A DNA stretch of 64,000 nt from Haemaphysalis longicornis (taxonomy: Eukaryota; Arthropoda; Arachnida; Ixodida; Ixodidae): assembly GCA_013339765.2 (NCBI GenBank), contig CM023457.1:31327911-31391910 (forward strand), in the 5' to 3' direction. Numbering within the stretch: position 1 is the first letter of the stretch; every line of letters starts with the position of its first letter. The position numbers and the translations under genes are program-made. Positions 1-11,600 of this stretch are shown here, piece after piece. A model generated the notes under the pieces. The model had not been told where the DNA came from. It did no database searches and saw only the letters and a program-made list of their open reading frames with translations.

Positions 1-367
1 GTTTTTCTGGTTCCCATCTTCCAAGCCCAAACTTCAAATGGTCATAACTTCTGCTACAGGCCAGATAGAATGATAATGTTAGTGTTATCGCACTCCTCGA
101 TTTGTTCACAGTTTACTGGCACCTTGTTCAGCTGCATCTCTACAGCAGTTTTTTTACAAAAGCTGTCAAAAAATCAAATATAAAAGTCCTAACAAATTTG
201 AATCTAACCATTTTACACAAAAACAAATATTATATCTACAATCAGAATAAAAAACTACATAGGTCCTCCAATTTATCTTCATAACAATGAAAAAAAACGT
301 TCTTGGTTTAAGACCGCTGTGCTTCCTTAAGATTAAATTTTCCCCTGCGCCTTGTCGCTTTTTGCAG

Positions 368-498
368 TGGTCGGATCAAGTACTGCACGGAGCCCCCCGA
401 GGAGGCGGCAAGCGTGGAAGGCACCAGCATAGTGTCGGCCCTGAGCGCCGAGTTCGACTTGGAGGCCCTCGCTGAGGACGAGCAGAAGGAGCTGGAGG
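368..498 (+). CDS. GNL3: GNL3 exon (GRIKYCTEPPE block)
   Basis: Acceptor is a pyrimidine-rich tract ending tttttgcag at 359-367; donor is gtgagg at 499. The base at 368 completes a split codon (phase 2 entry), and the exon leaves in phase 1. It encodes about 43 residues: the conserved substrate-region block followed by a Glu/Asp-rich segment (LAEDEQKELE). Confidence 0.85.
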
Positions 499-3400
499 GT
501 GAGGGGTTCTCTTCTTGCCGGCCGTTTCTTCACCTGAAGAAAGGGGCTTGCATTTTCCCAGTTCTGTTGTTGCAAGGTGGCACTCCAGTAGCAGCTATCT
601 AAAGAGGTTTCAAAGTCGCTTCGTTCAAATTCGCTTTGTTCATGCGTAACAAAATGTTTATAGTGGGGGAAGAAACAAGAATGTTGCTGCACCTCACGCA
701 TGCAAGTGGGAAAGGAATTTTTCACGTTTGGAATGGGGGCACCTTTCGCAAAGACATAAGATGAGACCCATAGTGCTTCTAATATTAAAATAATATGTAA
801 AGAAAACCTTTTGCCTCAGTTGCTGAAAGCAAACTTTTAGCTGTGAAGAAAACATTTATATATCTGAAAAGAGTGCGAGAATTCTGGAGTGTTGTTCTGT
901 GTTTCACACAAATGCAGCGCGAATTCATTTCTGAATGAAATGTGCTAAGTGTTGTGTGTTGCCTCCTTTAGTGGCTAACGCTATTCTAAATATGCTTTTG
1001 TGTCGGTAAAACAATTCATATTTGTTATTAATAAATCATCGCTGTTTGGTGTGGGTGTTGCTGTGTCGGTTTAATCGTGTTGCCTTTATGTCCAAAACTC
1101 AAGTGGCCAAGTTTTTATTGCATTGTGTGTAATCATGACAGTGAGTTTTTTGGGGGGCCCTTTCCCCGGGCCCCCCGGGGGGGGGTCCAAAAATTTTGGG
1201 TTTTTTGGGTTTTTGGGGGTTGGGGAACCGAAAACCCCAAAAACCCCCGATTTTTTTTTCCCTTTTTTTTTTAAAACCCCGTTTTCCCGGGGGGTTTTAA
1301 AAACCCCCTTTCCCCCGGGGGCCCCGGGGGGGGCCCCCTTGGGGGGGGGGGGGGGGGGGGGTTTTTTTAAATGGGGGTTTTCCCCCCCCCCGGGGGGGGG
1401 CCCCGAAATTTTTGGCACGGGGGTTTTTTTCCTTTTTTTAAAAAAATTTTTGGGCCCCCCCCCTTTTTTTTAAAAAAAAAAAAGGGGGGGGGGGGGGGGG
1501 GGGGGGGGCCCCCCCGGGGCGCGTTTCCCCCCCCCCCCCCCTTTTTTGGGGTTTCCCCCCTTTTCCCCCCAAAAAAAAAAATTTTTTTTTTAAAATTAAA
1601 TTTTTTTTTCCCCCTTTTTTTGGGGGGGTTTTTTTTTTTCCCTTTTTTAAAAAAGGGGGGAAAAAATTTCCTTAAATTTTTTTAAAAAAAAGGGGTTTCC
1701 CCCCCGGGGGGGGGGGTTTTTTTTTTCCCCCCCTTTTTTTTGGGGGGGTTTTTTTGGGGGGTTTCCCTTCCCCCGGGGGCCCCCCGGGTTCGATAAAAAA
1801 TTGGGGGGGCCCCCCCCCCTTTTTTTAAAAATTTTTTGGGGGGGGGGGGGTTTTTTCACGGCCCTTTTAAATTTTTTTGGGGTTTTCCCCCGGGAAAGGG
1901 GGGTTTTTTTTTTAAAACCCTTTTTTTTTAAAAATTTTCCCCTTTTTAATTTTGGGGTTTTTTTCCCCTTTTTTTGGGGGGAATTTTAAAAAAATTTTTT
2001 TTTTTTTTTTAAAAAAAAGGGGGGGGGGGGGGTTTCCCCAAAAAAATTTTTTTTTTCCCTTTCCCTTTTTTTGGGAAAGGGGGGGCCCCTTTGGGGGGTT
2101 TTTTTGGCCCCGGGGGCTTTTTTTTTTAATTTTTTTTTCCCCCCCTTTTTTTTAAAAAAAAAAAAAAAAACCCTTTGGGGGGGGGGGTTAATTTTTTAAA
2201 AAACCCTTTTTTTTTACCCCGGGGGCCCCCCCTTTTTTTTTTTGGGGCCCCTTAATTTTTAAAAAAACCCCTTTAAAAAAAACCCCCCCCCCCCCTTTTT
2301 TCCCCCGGGGGGGCCCCCCAAGGGGCGGGGGGGCCCCCGGGGGCCCCAGGGGGGGGTTTTTGGGGGAAAAAAAAAAACCGGGGGGGGTTTTTTAAAATTT
2401 CCCCCCCCCAAATTTTAAAAAATTTTTTTCCCCCCCCCCAAAAAAACCCCGGGGGGGAAAAAACCCCCTTTTAATTTTTTAAAAAAAAAAATTTTTTTTT
2501 CCCCCCCCCTTTTTTTTTTTTTTTGGGGGGGGGGGTTTAAATTTTTTTTTTTTGGTTTTTTTTTTTTGGGTCAAAACCCCCCAAAAAAAAGGGTAATTCC
2601 TTTCCCCCCCCGGGGAAAAACCCAAGGTTTTTTTTTTTTTTTTCCCCCTTTTTTTTTGGGGGCCGGGGGGGAAAAAAAATTTTTTTTAAAATTTTTTAAA
2701 AAATTTTTAAAAGGGGGGGGGGGGGGGGGAAAACCCCAAAGGGGGGGGGCCCCCCGGGGTTTTTGGGGGGGCCCCCCCGGGCCCCCCAAATTTTTTTGGA
2801 AAAAACCCTTTTTTTTTTTTTTTTGGGGGGGGGAAAATTTCCCCCCGGGGGGCCCCGTGCTTGGGGGGTTTTTTTTGGGAAAGGCCCAGGGGGAAAAATT
2901 TTTTTTTTTTTTGGGCCCCCTTTTTTTTTGAACCCCCCCCAAAAAACCCTTTTCCCCCGGGTTTTTTTGGGGGGAAAAAAATTTTTTTTTCCTTTAAACA
3001 TTTTTTTGGGGCCCCCTTTTTTGGGGGGGGAAATTTAAAAAAAATTTAAATTTTTTTTTTGGGGGTTTTTTTTTTTAAAAGGGGGGGGGGAAATTTTTAA
3101 ACCAAAAAAAAAAAAAAAAAAATTTTTAAAAAAAAAAAAAAAAGGGGAAAAATTTCCAACAAAACCAAGTTTGATGTGGCAAGAACAAGTTTAATGCAGC
3201 ACTTTTCAATTGCAGGCTAGATTTCGGTTGTCTTAACAGGTTGTCACTCCAAACATGCTAGCAGAAGTGTAGACTGTTTCGCAGCATGCATCAAGCACCG
3301 TGACTACTTGCTGTGCTTATTCTCATCCTTGTTCCCGTGCTACGACTTGCAGGAGGAAAGCAAGGGGCCTCAGTGGGTGGACAAGGCTCCGGCTAAGAAG

Positions 3401-5137
3401 ACGGCCCATATCAGGCCATCCAAAGCCAACAGCGAAAAGGTGATCGACCCGGCCCTCCAGCAGAACAAGGCTCGACGCAAGGACTTCAAGAAGATGCTGA
3501 AGAAGCGCAAACGCACAGGTGAACTGGCTGCAAGCGCAGCTTTCCTTTCTATTCTTGGGTGGTTGCCAGCCCAAAGCGAGGAAAGTGCTTGCGGCATATA
3601 GGCTGCGTTCCAATTCGCGGACAGCTTGGTAGACAGCTTGCGAAGCAGGCTAACTAGACGTCTGAAGGAATAAAATTGGAATGCCGTCGCCGTCCCGAAA
3701 CGCAGCACCAACGCAGACGACAGCCTCGTAGCAGACATGTTGAGAAACGCAAGCAGAAGGTTTCAAAAATATTATTACCGTTATTATTACAAACATTACA
3801 TGATATAAAAATAAAACAAAATCATCTTTAGCACTAGTAAATTACACTAAATATTTCAATAAAAGAACAAGTTAGTTTGTAACAACAATAATACGCGAAA
3901 AGGTGGCGCTGGTGTCGTTTTTCAGTTTAGACAGGAAGGTAGCCTGCATCGTTGCTGTCTTCGATGCTAGCAGTCTTCGTTGACTGCTTCATTCGAAATG
4001 GAACGGGGCTTAACATGGCGGACTGTCCGCGAAGACGGCAACGAAGCTGTCTAAAGGGTAAATTGGAACGCACCCATAGTTTCACATCAGTATATACTAG
4101 AGGGAAATCTGTCGCTGCTATTGTGCGCCATTGTGGGTGCTGCCATGGCTGCTAGAAACGTTCCTCTTCTACTTGGCTTGGCTTGCTACATCCCTTCTTT
4201 TCATCCCTGAAGCCAAAATCAACAAAAAAGTAAAAATTTTTTTCTTGTTTGGGTTGCATGGAACTTGTGAAAAATTTGTGATGGATAAATTTTTTGGAGA
4301 TTCGTGTTTCAATTGATAAGACAACTTTAAATAATATTTTACAGCAATATTGCGTTGTTTTGCAGCTACAGACCACTTTTCAGCCTGTTCATGAGCCTGC
4401 CAAGGACAAGTAGAACGTAGCTAGTTTGTACGTGACAGCATGCTCGCTGAATGTCAGCTCACCTAGACACTGGCAGCAGATTTCCTTCGAGTACGTATTA
4501 ATATGAAATTCTGTGGTCTGCACAGAGAGGCAAAGAGGGGAGGACAAGTCTTGCCTTGTCCCCTGAGCAGTGTCGCCATTGTTAAATCTAATGGTAGGGC
4601 ACGTCATGGGATATTGCCATGAAGGCTATGGTGATGCATGTTATATAACTAAACAAAGTTTATTATGACCCACTTATGCTTCATAATGAACCACAAAGAA
4701 GTAAATGGTGAAGGAGTAGTCGAACAAATTGACGTGTGCTGTTGAAAATGGGTGAATTGAATCACGTGGTTCTTAGCTGTCCAGTGTTTATATTCTAGCT
4801 TTCCAAAAACGTGCAGTGGGATTGGGAGCCAACTCCAAGAACCGAAAGTTGTTGATTTACACGGGCTGCAAGGTGTATTGTATTTAGCCCGGTTGTGCTT
4901 TAAATTACTTGTTTGACTTTTGTGGGCCAAGCAGCGGGATTTTGTTATGAATGCCAGCCAACCTAATGAGTCGTAAATACATTGTTCTGTAGAAATTCGA
5001 ATTGTTATCGTGGTTTGGATTTCAAATGAAAAATGTGGCTCACTGTGTGATTGTGCTTTTATTTTTCAGATAAAGTTGCTGCCGCTCTGTCGGACTCATT
5101 AGAAACAGCCCTCGCAAGCCTAAGCGGAACCAGCTGA
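368..5137 (+). CDS. GNL3: GNL3/nucleostemin (Ns1) C-terminal end, three visible exons
   Basis: Nucleostemin-family proteins are circularly permuted nucleolar GTPases that act in large ribosomal subunit maturation and cell-cycle control. Only the region after the GTPase domain lies in the window. Seen: the first exon reads GRIKYCTEPPE, matching the conserved GKIKYCTQPPE block of fly Ns1 and the equivalent vertebrate block, followed by an acidic stretch. The next exon holds EKVIDPALQQNKARRKDFKK and a lysine/arginine-rich run, like the basic C-terminal tail of the family. The last exon reads DKVAAALSDSLETALASLSG and stops at 5135-5137. Exons are 368-498, 3353-3518 and 5070-5137. The 3519-5069 intron joins in phase 1 on both sides. 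The 499-3352 intron does not join: it leaves in phase 1 and the next exon needs phase 0, so an exon is missing, probably inside the corrupt block 1143-3160. The 5' part of the gene is upstream of the window. Confidence 0.85.
1143..3160. other. Homopolymer-run block, probable assembly or basecalling artefact
   Basis: About 2 kb consist almost only of runs of 3 to about 20 identical bases (g, c, t, a) with hardly any alternating bases. Ordinary complex sequence starts again at about 3160. Reading frames here give only Gly/Pro/Phe/Lys repeats and are not genes. No known natural repeat looks like this; the pattern fits unreliable consensus from low-quality long reads. It sits inside the GNL3 gene and probably replaces real intron and exon sequence. 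Confidence 0.8.
3353..3518 (+). CDS. GNL3: GNL3 exon (basic tail)
   Basis: Acceptor tacgacttgcag ends at 3352; donor gtgaac starts at 3519. It reads EESKGPQWVDKAPAKK, then a Lys/Arg-rich region ending KKMLKKRKRT, and leaves in phase 1. The basic run fits the nucleolar-targeting tail of the family. The entry phase (0) does not match the previous visible exon. Confidence 0.85.
3598..4078. mobile_element. 475-bp MITE with 15-bp terminal inverted repeats, in GNL3 intron
   Basis: The left end at 3601 reads GGCTGCGTTCCAATT; the right end, reverse-complemented from 4075, reads GGGTGCGTTCCAATT (14 of 15 identical). Both sides are flanked by ATA (3598-3600 and 4076-4078), a likely 3-bp target duplication. 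There is no coding capacity. The TIR start and 3-bp duplication resemble PIF/Harbinger-type elements, but ATA is not the usual TWA, so the superfamily is open. The interior carries repeated acagct / gacggc motifs. Confidence 0.75.
5070..5137 (+). CDS. GNL3: GNL3 last exon with stop codon
   Basis: Acceptor atttttcag ends at 5069. The split codon g+at gives Asp, matching the phase 1 donor at 3519. It encodes 22 residues ending LASLSGTS, then TGA at 5135-5137. Confidence 0.85.
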
Positions 5138-5141
5138 ACAT

Positions 5142-5147
5142 AATAAA
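5142..5147 (+). promoter_or_regulatory. Poly(A) signal AATAAA of GNL3
   Basis: AATAAA begins only 4 nt after the stop codon, and a T/GT-rich stretch (ttgtcttgtgtctttg, about 5164-5180) follows at the usual distance. The 3' UTR would be about 25 nt, unusually short. Confidence 0.75.
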
Positions 5148-5180
5148 ATGGAAGCCGAAACAATTTGTCTTGTGTCTTTG

Positions 5181-6316
5181 CGGTGCATACCATGGTGACG
5201 TTGACCTGTAAGGAGGTCAGCATGCCAATTTTGTGAGCCTGTTTTGTTCTTGTACGTTAAAAAACCCCGTGGCTTACAACTAGGTAAAACTTGCGAATGC
5301 ATGAAAAGGGAAATTTGCAGTTAGGGTCAGATACATAGCAAGTAAGTGACACTGTCAGTGGTGAAAAAATGTGTGAATAATGGAATAAATGTGCATGCAA
5401 CCTAGGCAACTAGCCGTAGCTGTTGTAACTTGTGAAAACGAAAACCAGGGTTTGGAGTGACATTTCATGCTCTTTGCATGTTACGGTCGAAAGCCTTGCA
5501 TGTTCTTGCGCTATAAGTATGTTGTGTTCAAGTCCTAGCAACGCAAGATTTTGTCCAAAAACACAGATTTTTTTACTGTAAAATGTTCTCTTAACTCAAA
5601 TTCTACATATTCTTTTTGTGAATAAGGGTGGTTTGTTATCTCTTAGGTCGGTTTAGGGGCGGGTCACGGCATATCATCATTTAATGTTTTGCATCACAAC
5701 GGAAGTGCCGGGCTTGTACCTATCTCGGAACGGAATGTTCATAAGTACATTAATATGACTCTGCCATGAGCTTCTGATGCCAACTGGCATTGTGCATGTC
5801 CAATTCCCTTGAGTGAGTATGGGAGATTGTGGGCGCGTACATTGATGTCGCAGCCAAATGGGAATTGGGGAATGGGCCGAAAGTTTCTCACAGCAGCTGT
5901 CATGGTCACTGGCCAATCGTCCAGTGTTAAGTAAACGTCGAACTATTTTTTCGGACCTGGAGGGGAATGAAAATAGTCCGAATAAAAGAGAAGTCCGAAA
6001 AATCGGGGAGTCATTACTCCTCATGAGACAACTGGTGGTTTCTCGGGAAAGTCCAATATCCAGCAAGTCCGAAAAAACGGTTGGCTACTGTAATTAGTGG
6101 GAATTTGGAAGCAAAATGCTGTATGCACGCCGACAGCGGACTTTGTCAGAATGAACCATGTAAGGCTGTTGCCTCGCAATATTTGTTCACTGCTGAATAA
6201 CTAATGCCAATATAAATGGCGTGTGAGAGTTCGAGCACATAAACATGGAAGTGGTAAGTGCATAGTTTCATTGGTCTTGGAAAACTACACGTGCAGCAAA
6301 TGCCAGTGCTGCTGGG
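5181..6316. other. 3' flank of GNL3, no gene seen
   Basis: No exon or recognisable element was found. Around 5940-6080 the motif gtccgaa(t/a)aa recurs three times with a cggacct variant, suggesting old repeat debris. Confidence 0.4.
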
Positions 6317-6416
6317 NNNNNNNNNNNNNNNNNNNNNNNNNNNNNNNNNNNNNNNNNNNNNNNNNNNNNNNNNNNNNNNNNNNNNNNNNNNNNNNNNNNN
6401 NNNNNNNNNNNNNNNN
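6317..6416. other. Scaffold gap, exactly 100 N
   Basis: One hundred consecutive N, the usual placeholder for a gap of unknown size. Features on either side need not be physically adjacent. Confidence 0.97.
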
Positions 6417-6949
6417 GAGAGAAAGAGTGCAAAGTTCGCTTCAACGCAGAGTGGCCGTTGTTTCTTTATTCTGCGCGGCCTCCACTTGAGCGGAAGGGGC
6501 TAGACAGGAAGTCTGCTTATAAGAGTCGCCTTCGTTCCATTTCTGGCGTTGCCTGGGGGCAAACTGGCCTCGTTGACATCTCCCGGCAATGAGGGTAAGC
6601 GGCATTCGTGGCGTCCCGGCGGAGCGTGTTGTCTTTGAAGGAGTGCATCCGTTGGCTGCTTTCAGGTTCCTCCCGATCGCTAGCTCGTTCGCTCTTAGCT
6701 CTTGCAGCTAACAGTCGCCCAAACACTTATATGCTGCATGTCGTGTCTCTGGCTTTTTTGCATGGCTGATGTGTTGTGCAGAAAGCTGAAATTAAAAAAG
6801 AAGTGCAAAGCGGAGGGCAAATAAACGTAGGTGTCGTGCAGCGAAGCCACATTTTTGCACTGGCAGCAGTGCACTGGTTGAGAGCAATGGATCAACGTAG
6901 GTGGGCAGCTAAGGTTTTTAGGTACCTGTAATTGAAAACCGTCACGTAG

Positions 6950-7470
6950 TGGTTAAGGGAGACTAGAAGGCTAACTGTGAAATACGGAAAGAACAGTGGA
7001 GAATCCATAACAGCTAAGGGGACCAAAAAAGAGCCAAGGCAGGTAGAAACGGATAAATGGAGACAAAAAATGGAAGCTAGGACGTCGTAGAGATGTACAG
7101 AGCTGAGAAATTCAGCATCAGAAGAAAATGTCTACGATAATCCCAAGGCAGTGCTTTGCTTTTTGAGGATAAGCAGGTTGCTTGCGAACTAGAGCTTTGT
7201 GGGGAAGTATTCACAAATTATGAGGTATGCGTTGTCTGCGGAAAAGAAACAGAAACTATACGGCACATAGTGTTAGAATGCGAAGGTATCCATCCAAATC
7301 TACATGAGGGAAATATTCGGCTTCCAGAAGCTCTAGGATTTAAGGGTAGCCCAGAGGAAGTTAACTTCGAAGCTATCGAGGCTACGAAAAGAAGATTAGA
7401 ATGCTGGTGGACGAAAAGCAGAGAGAGGAATATTGCCTAGGCAAGTTACCGCCTTTAACAGGAAAAAAAA
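6950..7470 (+). pseudogene. LINE 3'-end fragment (I/Jockey-like ORF2 C-terminus)
   Basis: An open stretch at 7156-7440 (94 aa) carries CVVCGKETETIRHIVLEC, the Cys2-His-Cys knuckle pattern found at the C-terminus of many arthropod non-LTR retrotransposon ORF2 proteins. Upstream (6960-7150) the frame is broken. An A-rich tail follows the stop. The element is 5'-truncated and dead. Assignment to a clade is tentative. Confidence 0.6.
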
Positions 7471-7664
7471 AGTATTTTGGGCCTAATAAGTTTTTTGTGC
7501 CTGCCCTAGGCAGCGCTAGTATTAAACCAAGAGTATAAAACATAGGTATAATAGTCCTTTTTGGTAAGATGACACATCATCACACCGCTACAAAGGGGAA
7601 ACCAATACCAATCATCACCATCATCATCATCAGCAACGTTTGGCAACAAAAATTCCCATCCTTT

Positions 7665-7875
7665 TCTGGAGAAAGTTGAGAAAAGCGTTAAAGTTAGAAA
7701 GGCGTCCAACCTTCGCTTAAACTGCGTCCAATACATCGCTAAACCTTCAAAGACCCAAATCGCAAACGAAAAACGAACCCATGCGACGATTTTTCGCGCA
7801 CTAAGTAAACGCATCTACGATCGACCTAAATGCATACCGACACGTGGTTTAGGAGATAAAGGTGTGCTATTGTAA
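7665..7875 (-). repeat. Unclassified dispersed repeat, copy 1 (inverted relative to 12.8 kb)
   Basis: The reverse complement of this stretch matches 12785-12975 at roughly 80% by eye. Shared blocks include ccacgtgtcggtatgcattt and acttagtgcgcga. A short (CAT)n run lies just left, at about 7614-7631. No coding sequence is recognisable. Confidence 0.65.
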
Positions 7876-8660
7876 TCCTCCTTCATGATTGGGGCGTATA
7901 TCGTCTTATCTATAGAGCCACCGTTCCTTTTCCGCGATTTTCGAGGAACACTTTTCACACAGTGGAAGCTCGGTTTCACGCACGTGCCTTTTCCATTGTC
8001 AGAGCTTTTTGGTCGACCAACCGGTCTATGGGGAATTGCATTAATTTTGCGACAGAGCGCCGTCAGTCACACTAAGGGAGCTCTCGCTTTAAAAAGTTGA
8101 AATGAATGGGTGGTGTTGGGAGGAGTATGAGGAAGGCTTCGCGGACCCCCATTTGAGAACCACCGTATTTATATATCAGTAGAGATCCACATACGATCAC
8201 CCGCATTTGTTACCAAAAACAAAAACAAATTTTCTTCGAAAGAAAAGAAAACCTGCCAAATTTCAGCCCGTCAGGGCATGAACGCATATTTCAGCGTACT
8301 GAGCGCGCGCAGTGCGGGACGCGAGCAGAGAATGGTCAGCTGCGAGCGGTGCCCCAAAGAAGTGATGTGAAAGCCAGACAATGGCTTCCTGTGCCTTTAT
8401 CTTGTTGATGGTTCGACTAGTTTCAGTTGGATAGACAGTTCTGGTTCCTCGCTCCACGAGAATTCTTGAAATCTTGGCTTAACCCAAACAGAAGACTCTT
8501 TGGGGGAGCAGTCAAGGGCACTCGATCATCTATGTGCGGAATAATGTTCAGCTCATTGCGTCAGTCAACCACACACGCGCCTTTTCATCGGCATTGAAAA
8601 TATAATGCATCAAACTGATTCAAGGCGGCGAGTTGGTCTGCTAGGTTCATAATAACTGAA
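7876..8660. other. No gene recognised
   Basis: Unique-looking sequence without an exon signal or repeat that I can name. Confidence 0.3.
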
Positions 8661-8664
8661 TTCA

Positions 8665-8770
8665 GAACAGCGCTAATAAACGGAACGAGGAACGAACAGC
8701 GCCGCGTGTTGTCGTTCATTGTCCCGTTTATTACAATGTTTATTACAATGTCCCGTTTATTACAATTTCA
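8665..8770. repeat. Imperfect hairpin repeat plus short tandem of tttattacaatg
   Basis: The left arm aataaacggaacgaggaacg (about 8674) pairs imperfectly with gttcattgtcccgtttatt (about 8714-8732) around a cagcgccgcgtgttgtc centre. The right arm is followed by two more copies of tttattacaatg. The centre resembles those of the hairpins at 32.3 and 46.5 kb. Confidence 0.5.
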
Positions 8771-9069
8771 TTGTTGCGTCGACGCAGAGAAAGACAAGCT
8801 GGCGCTACGGGCTGTCTTGACTGACGGATTGATTGTCGTCCTGCCCAAGCCGCTGGGCATACAGGCTTGAAACCTGGAGAGTGCATTACTTAAGCTCGAA
8901 ACGGCAGGGTTTCTGAAATTTCATCCGCGCAGGCGTGAAAAAAAGCGCTTAAATGCGTTTTCTCAATTTACTCGGAATCTCTTAAGGCCCACTTGGCGAT
9001 GCTAGCGGCTGCTGCTACCGCAGACGAGGTGCTCACATTTGCACGTGGTGCGGCCGACTGCGGCGACGC

Positions 9070-9290
9070 TTTCTAATGCGGAAGCATTATGTGCTCCATG
9101 CGGCGAAACAACGAGCTGCGGATGGCCCCAAAACTCCACGTGCCTTCAACTGAAAAGCAGCAGCCGCAAAAATAAAAAAGAAGAAGAGAAAGAAACGAAA
9201 AAAAGAAAAGAGGAAAATGCGGCACAAACTGGAATCGAACACAGGGACGTGCGGTGACAGGCAAGTGAGTTAACGACTACTCTATATACA
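9070..9290 (-). repeat. tRNA-derived SINE, second type
   Basis: Read on the minus strand, the head has an A-box-like gttaactcacttg and a B box gttcgattcc (plus strand ggaatcgaac at about 9230-9240), followed by a tail region with A-rich interruptions and the segment around ttctaatgcggaagcattat. The head differs from the abundant Ruka-like SINE. It is decayed and has no clear target duplication. Confidence 0.5.
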
Positions 9291-9299
9291 CTTTTTTTT

Positions 9300-10085
9300 T
9301 TCTTTATTGGCTACTCTGTATACACCCACGCCGTGCGAAACGCGCCCTTCGAGGTACACTTAAGTCTGCTTACGTGTTTGAATGTGAATGCATTGTGGCT
9401 TCCTTTGGCGATGCTTCACTGCAACATCACACGTGTGCCATTCTGGTTTCATGAAGCTACCATAACGCTGATCAGTAGCTTCACATTTTGTTTGCCTGTT
9501 TCGACCCTCACCCTCGTTCCTAATCACCCGTTCCCCCTACTTAGATCACGGGCCCTCCTGTTCAATATAAAATGTACTACTTCTACGCTTAAATACTTCC
9601 GAATAGTTTTCGGATGGTCATACGCCCATTCAAGGGGATCTACCAACGACGATTAGAGCTGCCTCCAGAGGCTAACGGCCGATTAACAAATTCTCATTTG
9701 GCTGCAACAAAAACAAGCGTTTAAACATGCACCGACCAGCCCACTTGCTCCTCATTCTGGGACAACATATACTGTTCAGTGAAGTTGACATCTGCCGTCA
9801 GAGGCTTGGGGCCCGTAACCAATCCCGATTGACGTAACTCTCTCTTTTTCCAATCACGTGTAGGCAAAATACCCCCCCCCCCCCTTCCTACCAGTAAGCA
9901 AAGTTCCCCTTGTATTTTTAACAGCCAAGCTGTTTAGCAAATCCTAATTTTTCCTGTCCGTAGTTCAAAATACTAAGAAAATGCCGAGCCCGTGCCTCGC
10001 GATGACTGCCCAGCGTCCCCTGCCCACGTTTGTCAAGCCAATAATGCCAACTTAGGGAGATTGACCAAGATTGGCAAAAACAACA
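9300..10085. other. No gene recognised
   Basis: A poly-T run opens this stretch and a poly-C run lies near 9870. No exon or named element was seen. Confidence 0.3.
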
Positions 10086-10097
10086 ACAAAAAAAAAG

Positions 10098-10560
10098 AGT
10101 AGTAGTAGTAAACGTTTATTGGAGCAAAAGGGAAAGGGAAAAAGGTGGTGGTGAAGCGTCCCTAGTCCAGGATGCCTCTCGACCGGGCCGACTCAATGGC
10201 CCGAGAAACCAAGTCCCTCTGACGGGCCGGGTCCGGGCTGGTCAGCTCAGTCTCCCACTGCTCCGGGGTGGGGAAGGGGGGTGGGTTAGGGGAGTGGGGA
10301 CAGGAGTATACGAGGTGGAATGTGGTGAGTGGGGTGTCGCAGTGTTGGCATTGACGGGGGTAGATAGTGGGCGCGATCTGGTGGAGGATGGCGTGATTGC
10401 AAAAGGTACCGGTCTGAAGGCGACGATAGATTATGGCTTGCTGGTTGGTTAGGGAGTGGTGTGCAGAGGGGTAGACTCGGCGGGTAAGGGTGTAGTGGGA
10501 CAGAAGGGCAAACTCGAGCATTCGCCATAATCGTGACCACACTCTCTCCGAGCGAGAAAG
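10098..10560 (-). pseudogene. I/Jockey-like LINE, 3' end of ORF2 and tail
   Basis: The minus strand has a 126-aa open frame (10542-10162) containing RRLQTGTFCNHAILHQIAP and CQHCDTPLTTFHLVYSC, then EQWETELTSPDPARQ and an end like RGILD. This is the C-terminal region after RNase H in a common tick LINE. A short 3' UTR follows with AATAAA (reverse complement of tttatt near 10118), ending in a (TAC)n-like tail at about 10100. It is 5'-truncated. Confidence 0.75.
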
Positions 10561-10624
10561 ACACTATAGCTAGCGTACGCCCATCCAAGGTGATGTCGAA
10601 TGTTAATCACTTAAAAAAAAAAAA

Positions 10625-11600
10625 AAGAGGGAAGCTCATACTTGTAGCAACAAAGATGGAGCAAAGTTCGTTGCGGCAGAGAAGGCGAAGCAAATCGGCT
10701 GCAATCATGGACTTAAACCTTTGTGATGATCGGTTGGATTGGGAACAGGTGGGAGTGAGGATTAATGTAGAATACCTCAGTAACCTCAGATTTGCTGATG
10801 ACGCTGCCTTGCTAAGTAACTCAGGGGACGAATTGCAAAGCATGCTTTTTGCACTGGACAAACAGAGTAGAACCGTGGGCCTGAAAATTAATATGCAGAA
10901 AACCAAAGTAATGATCTATAACCTCGGGACAGCACAGCGGTTTGAGATAGGTGGCGAGGCAGTGGAAGTGGTAAGCGTATATATCTACTTAGCCCAAGTT
11001 GTGACCCTGGATCCCAACCATGAGGCAGAGATAATTACAAGGATCAGTTTGGGGGGGAGTGAATACGGCAGGCATTCTCAGATAATGAATGGCAGCCTAC
11101 CATTGTCCCCGATGAAGAAAGTGTATGACAGCTGCATCTTACCGGTACTCACCTATGGGGCAGAAACTTGGAGGCTCACTAAGAGGGTTCAACTTAAATT
11201 GAGGACGACTCAGCGCGCAATGGAACGGAAGATGATAGGTGTAACATTAAGGGCCAAGAAGAGAGCGGAGTGGGTCAGGGAACAAACACGTGTTAAGGAC
11301 ATTTTAGTAGAAATTAAGAAGAAATGGACGTGGGCAGGGCATATAATGCGAAGGCAAGATAACCGTTGGTCATTAAGGGTAACAGAGTGGATCCCTAGAG
11401 AAGGCAAGCGTTGCAGGGGGGCGGCAGAAAGTTAGATGGGCAGATGAGATCAAGAAGTTTGCGGGGATAAATTGGTCGCAGTTAGCACAGGAACGGGGTA
11501 ATTGGAGATTAATGGAAGAGGCCTTTGCCCTGCAGTGAGCGTAGATAGGCTGAGGATGATGATTATGATGATGATGATGATGATGATGATGGTGGTGGTC
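10625..11600 (+). pseudogene. RTE-clade LINE, reverse transcriptase C-terminal half and tail
   Basis: A long open frame (10533-11435) includes LRFADDAALL, the catalytic FADD block of RTE-type reverse transcriptase, followed by VGLKINMQKTKVM and PVLTYGAETWRLTK, in the order known for RTE elements. A frameshift near 11430 separates the last segment (NWSQLAQERGNW and following), so the copy is dead. The 3' end is a (GATGAT)n tail at about 11557-11595, typical of RTE. The 5' part, including the endonuclease, is missing. Confidence 0.85.

Noticed and set aside
1086..3049. Several overlapping open frames of 60-120 codons on both strands
   Set aside because: They lie in the homopolymer block and encode only Gly/Pro/Phe/Lys runs.
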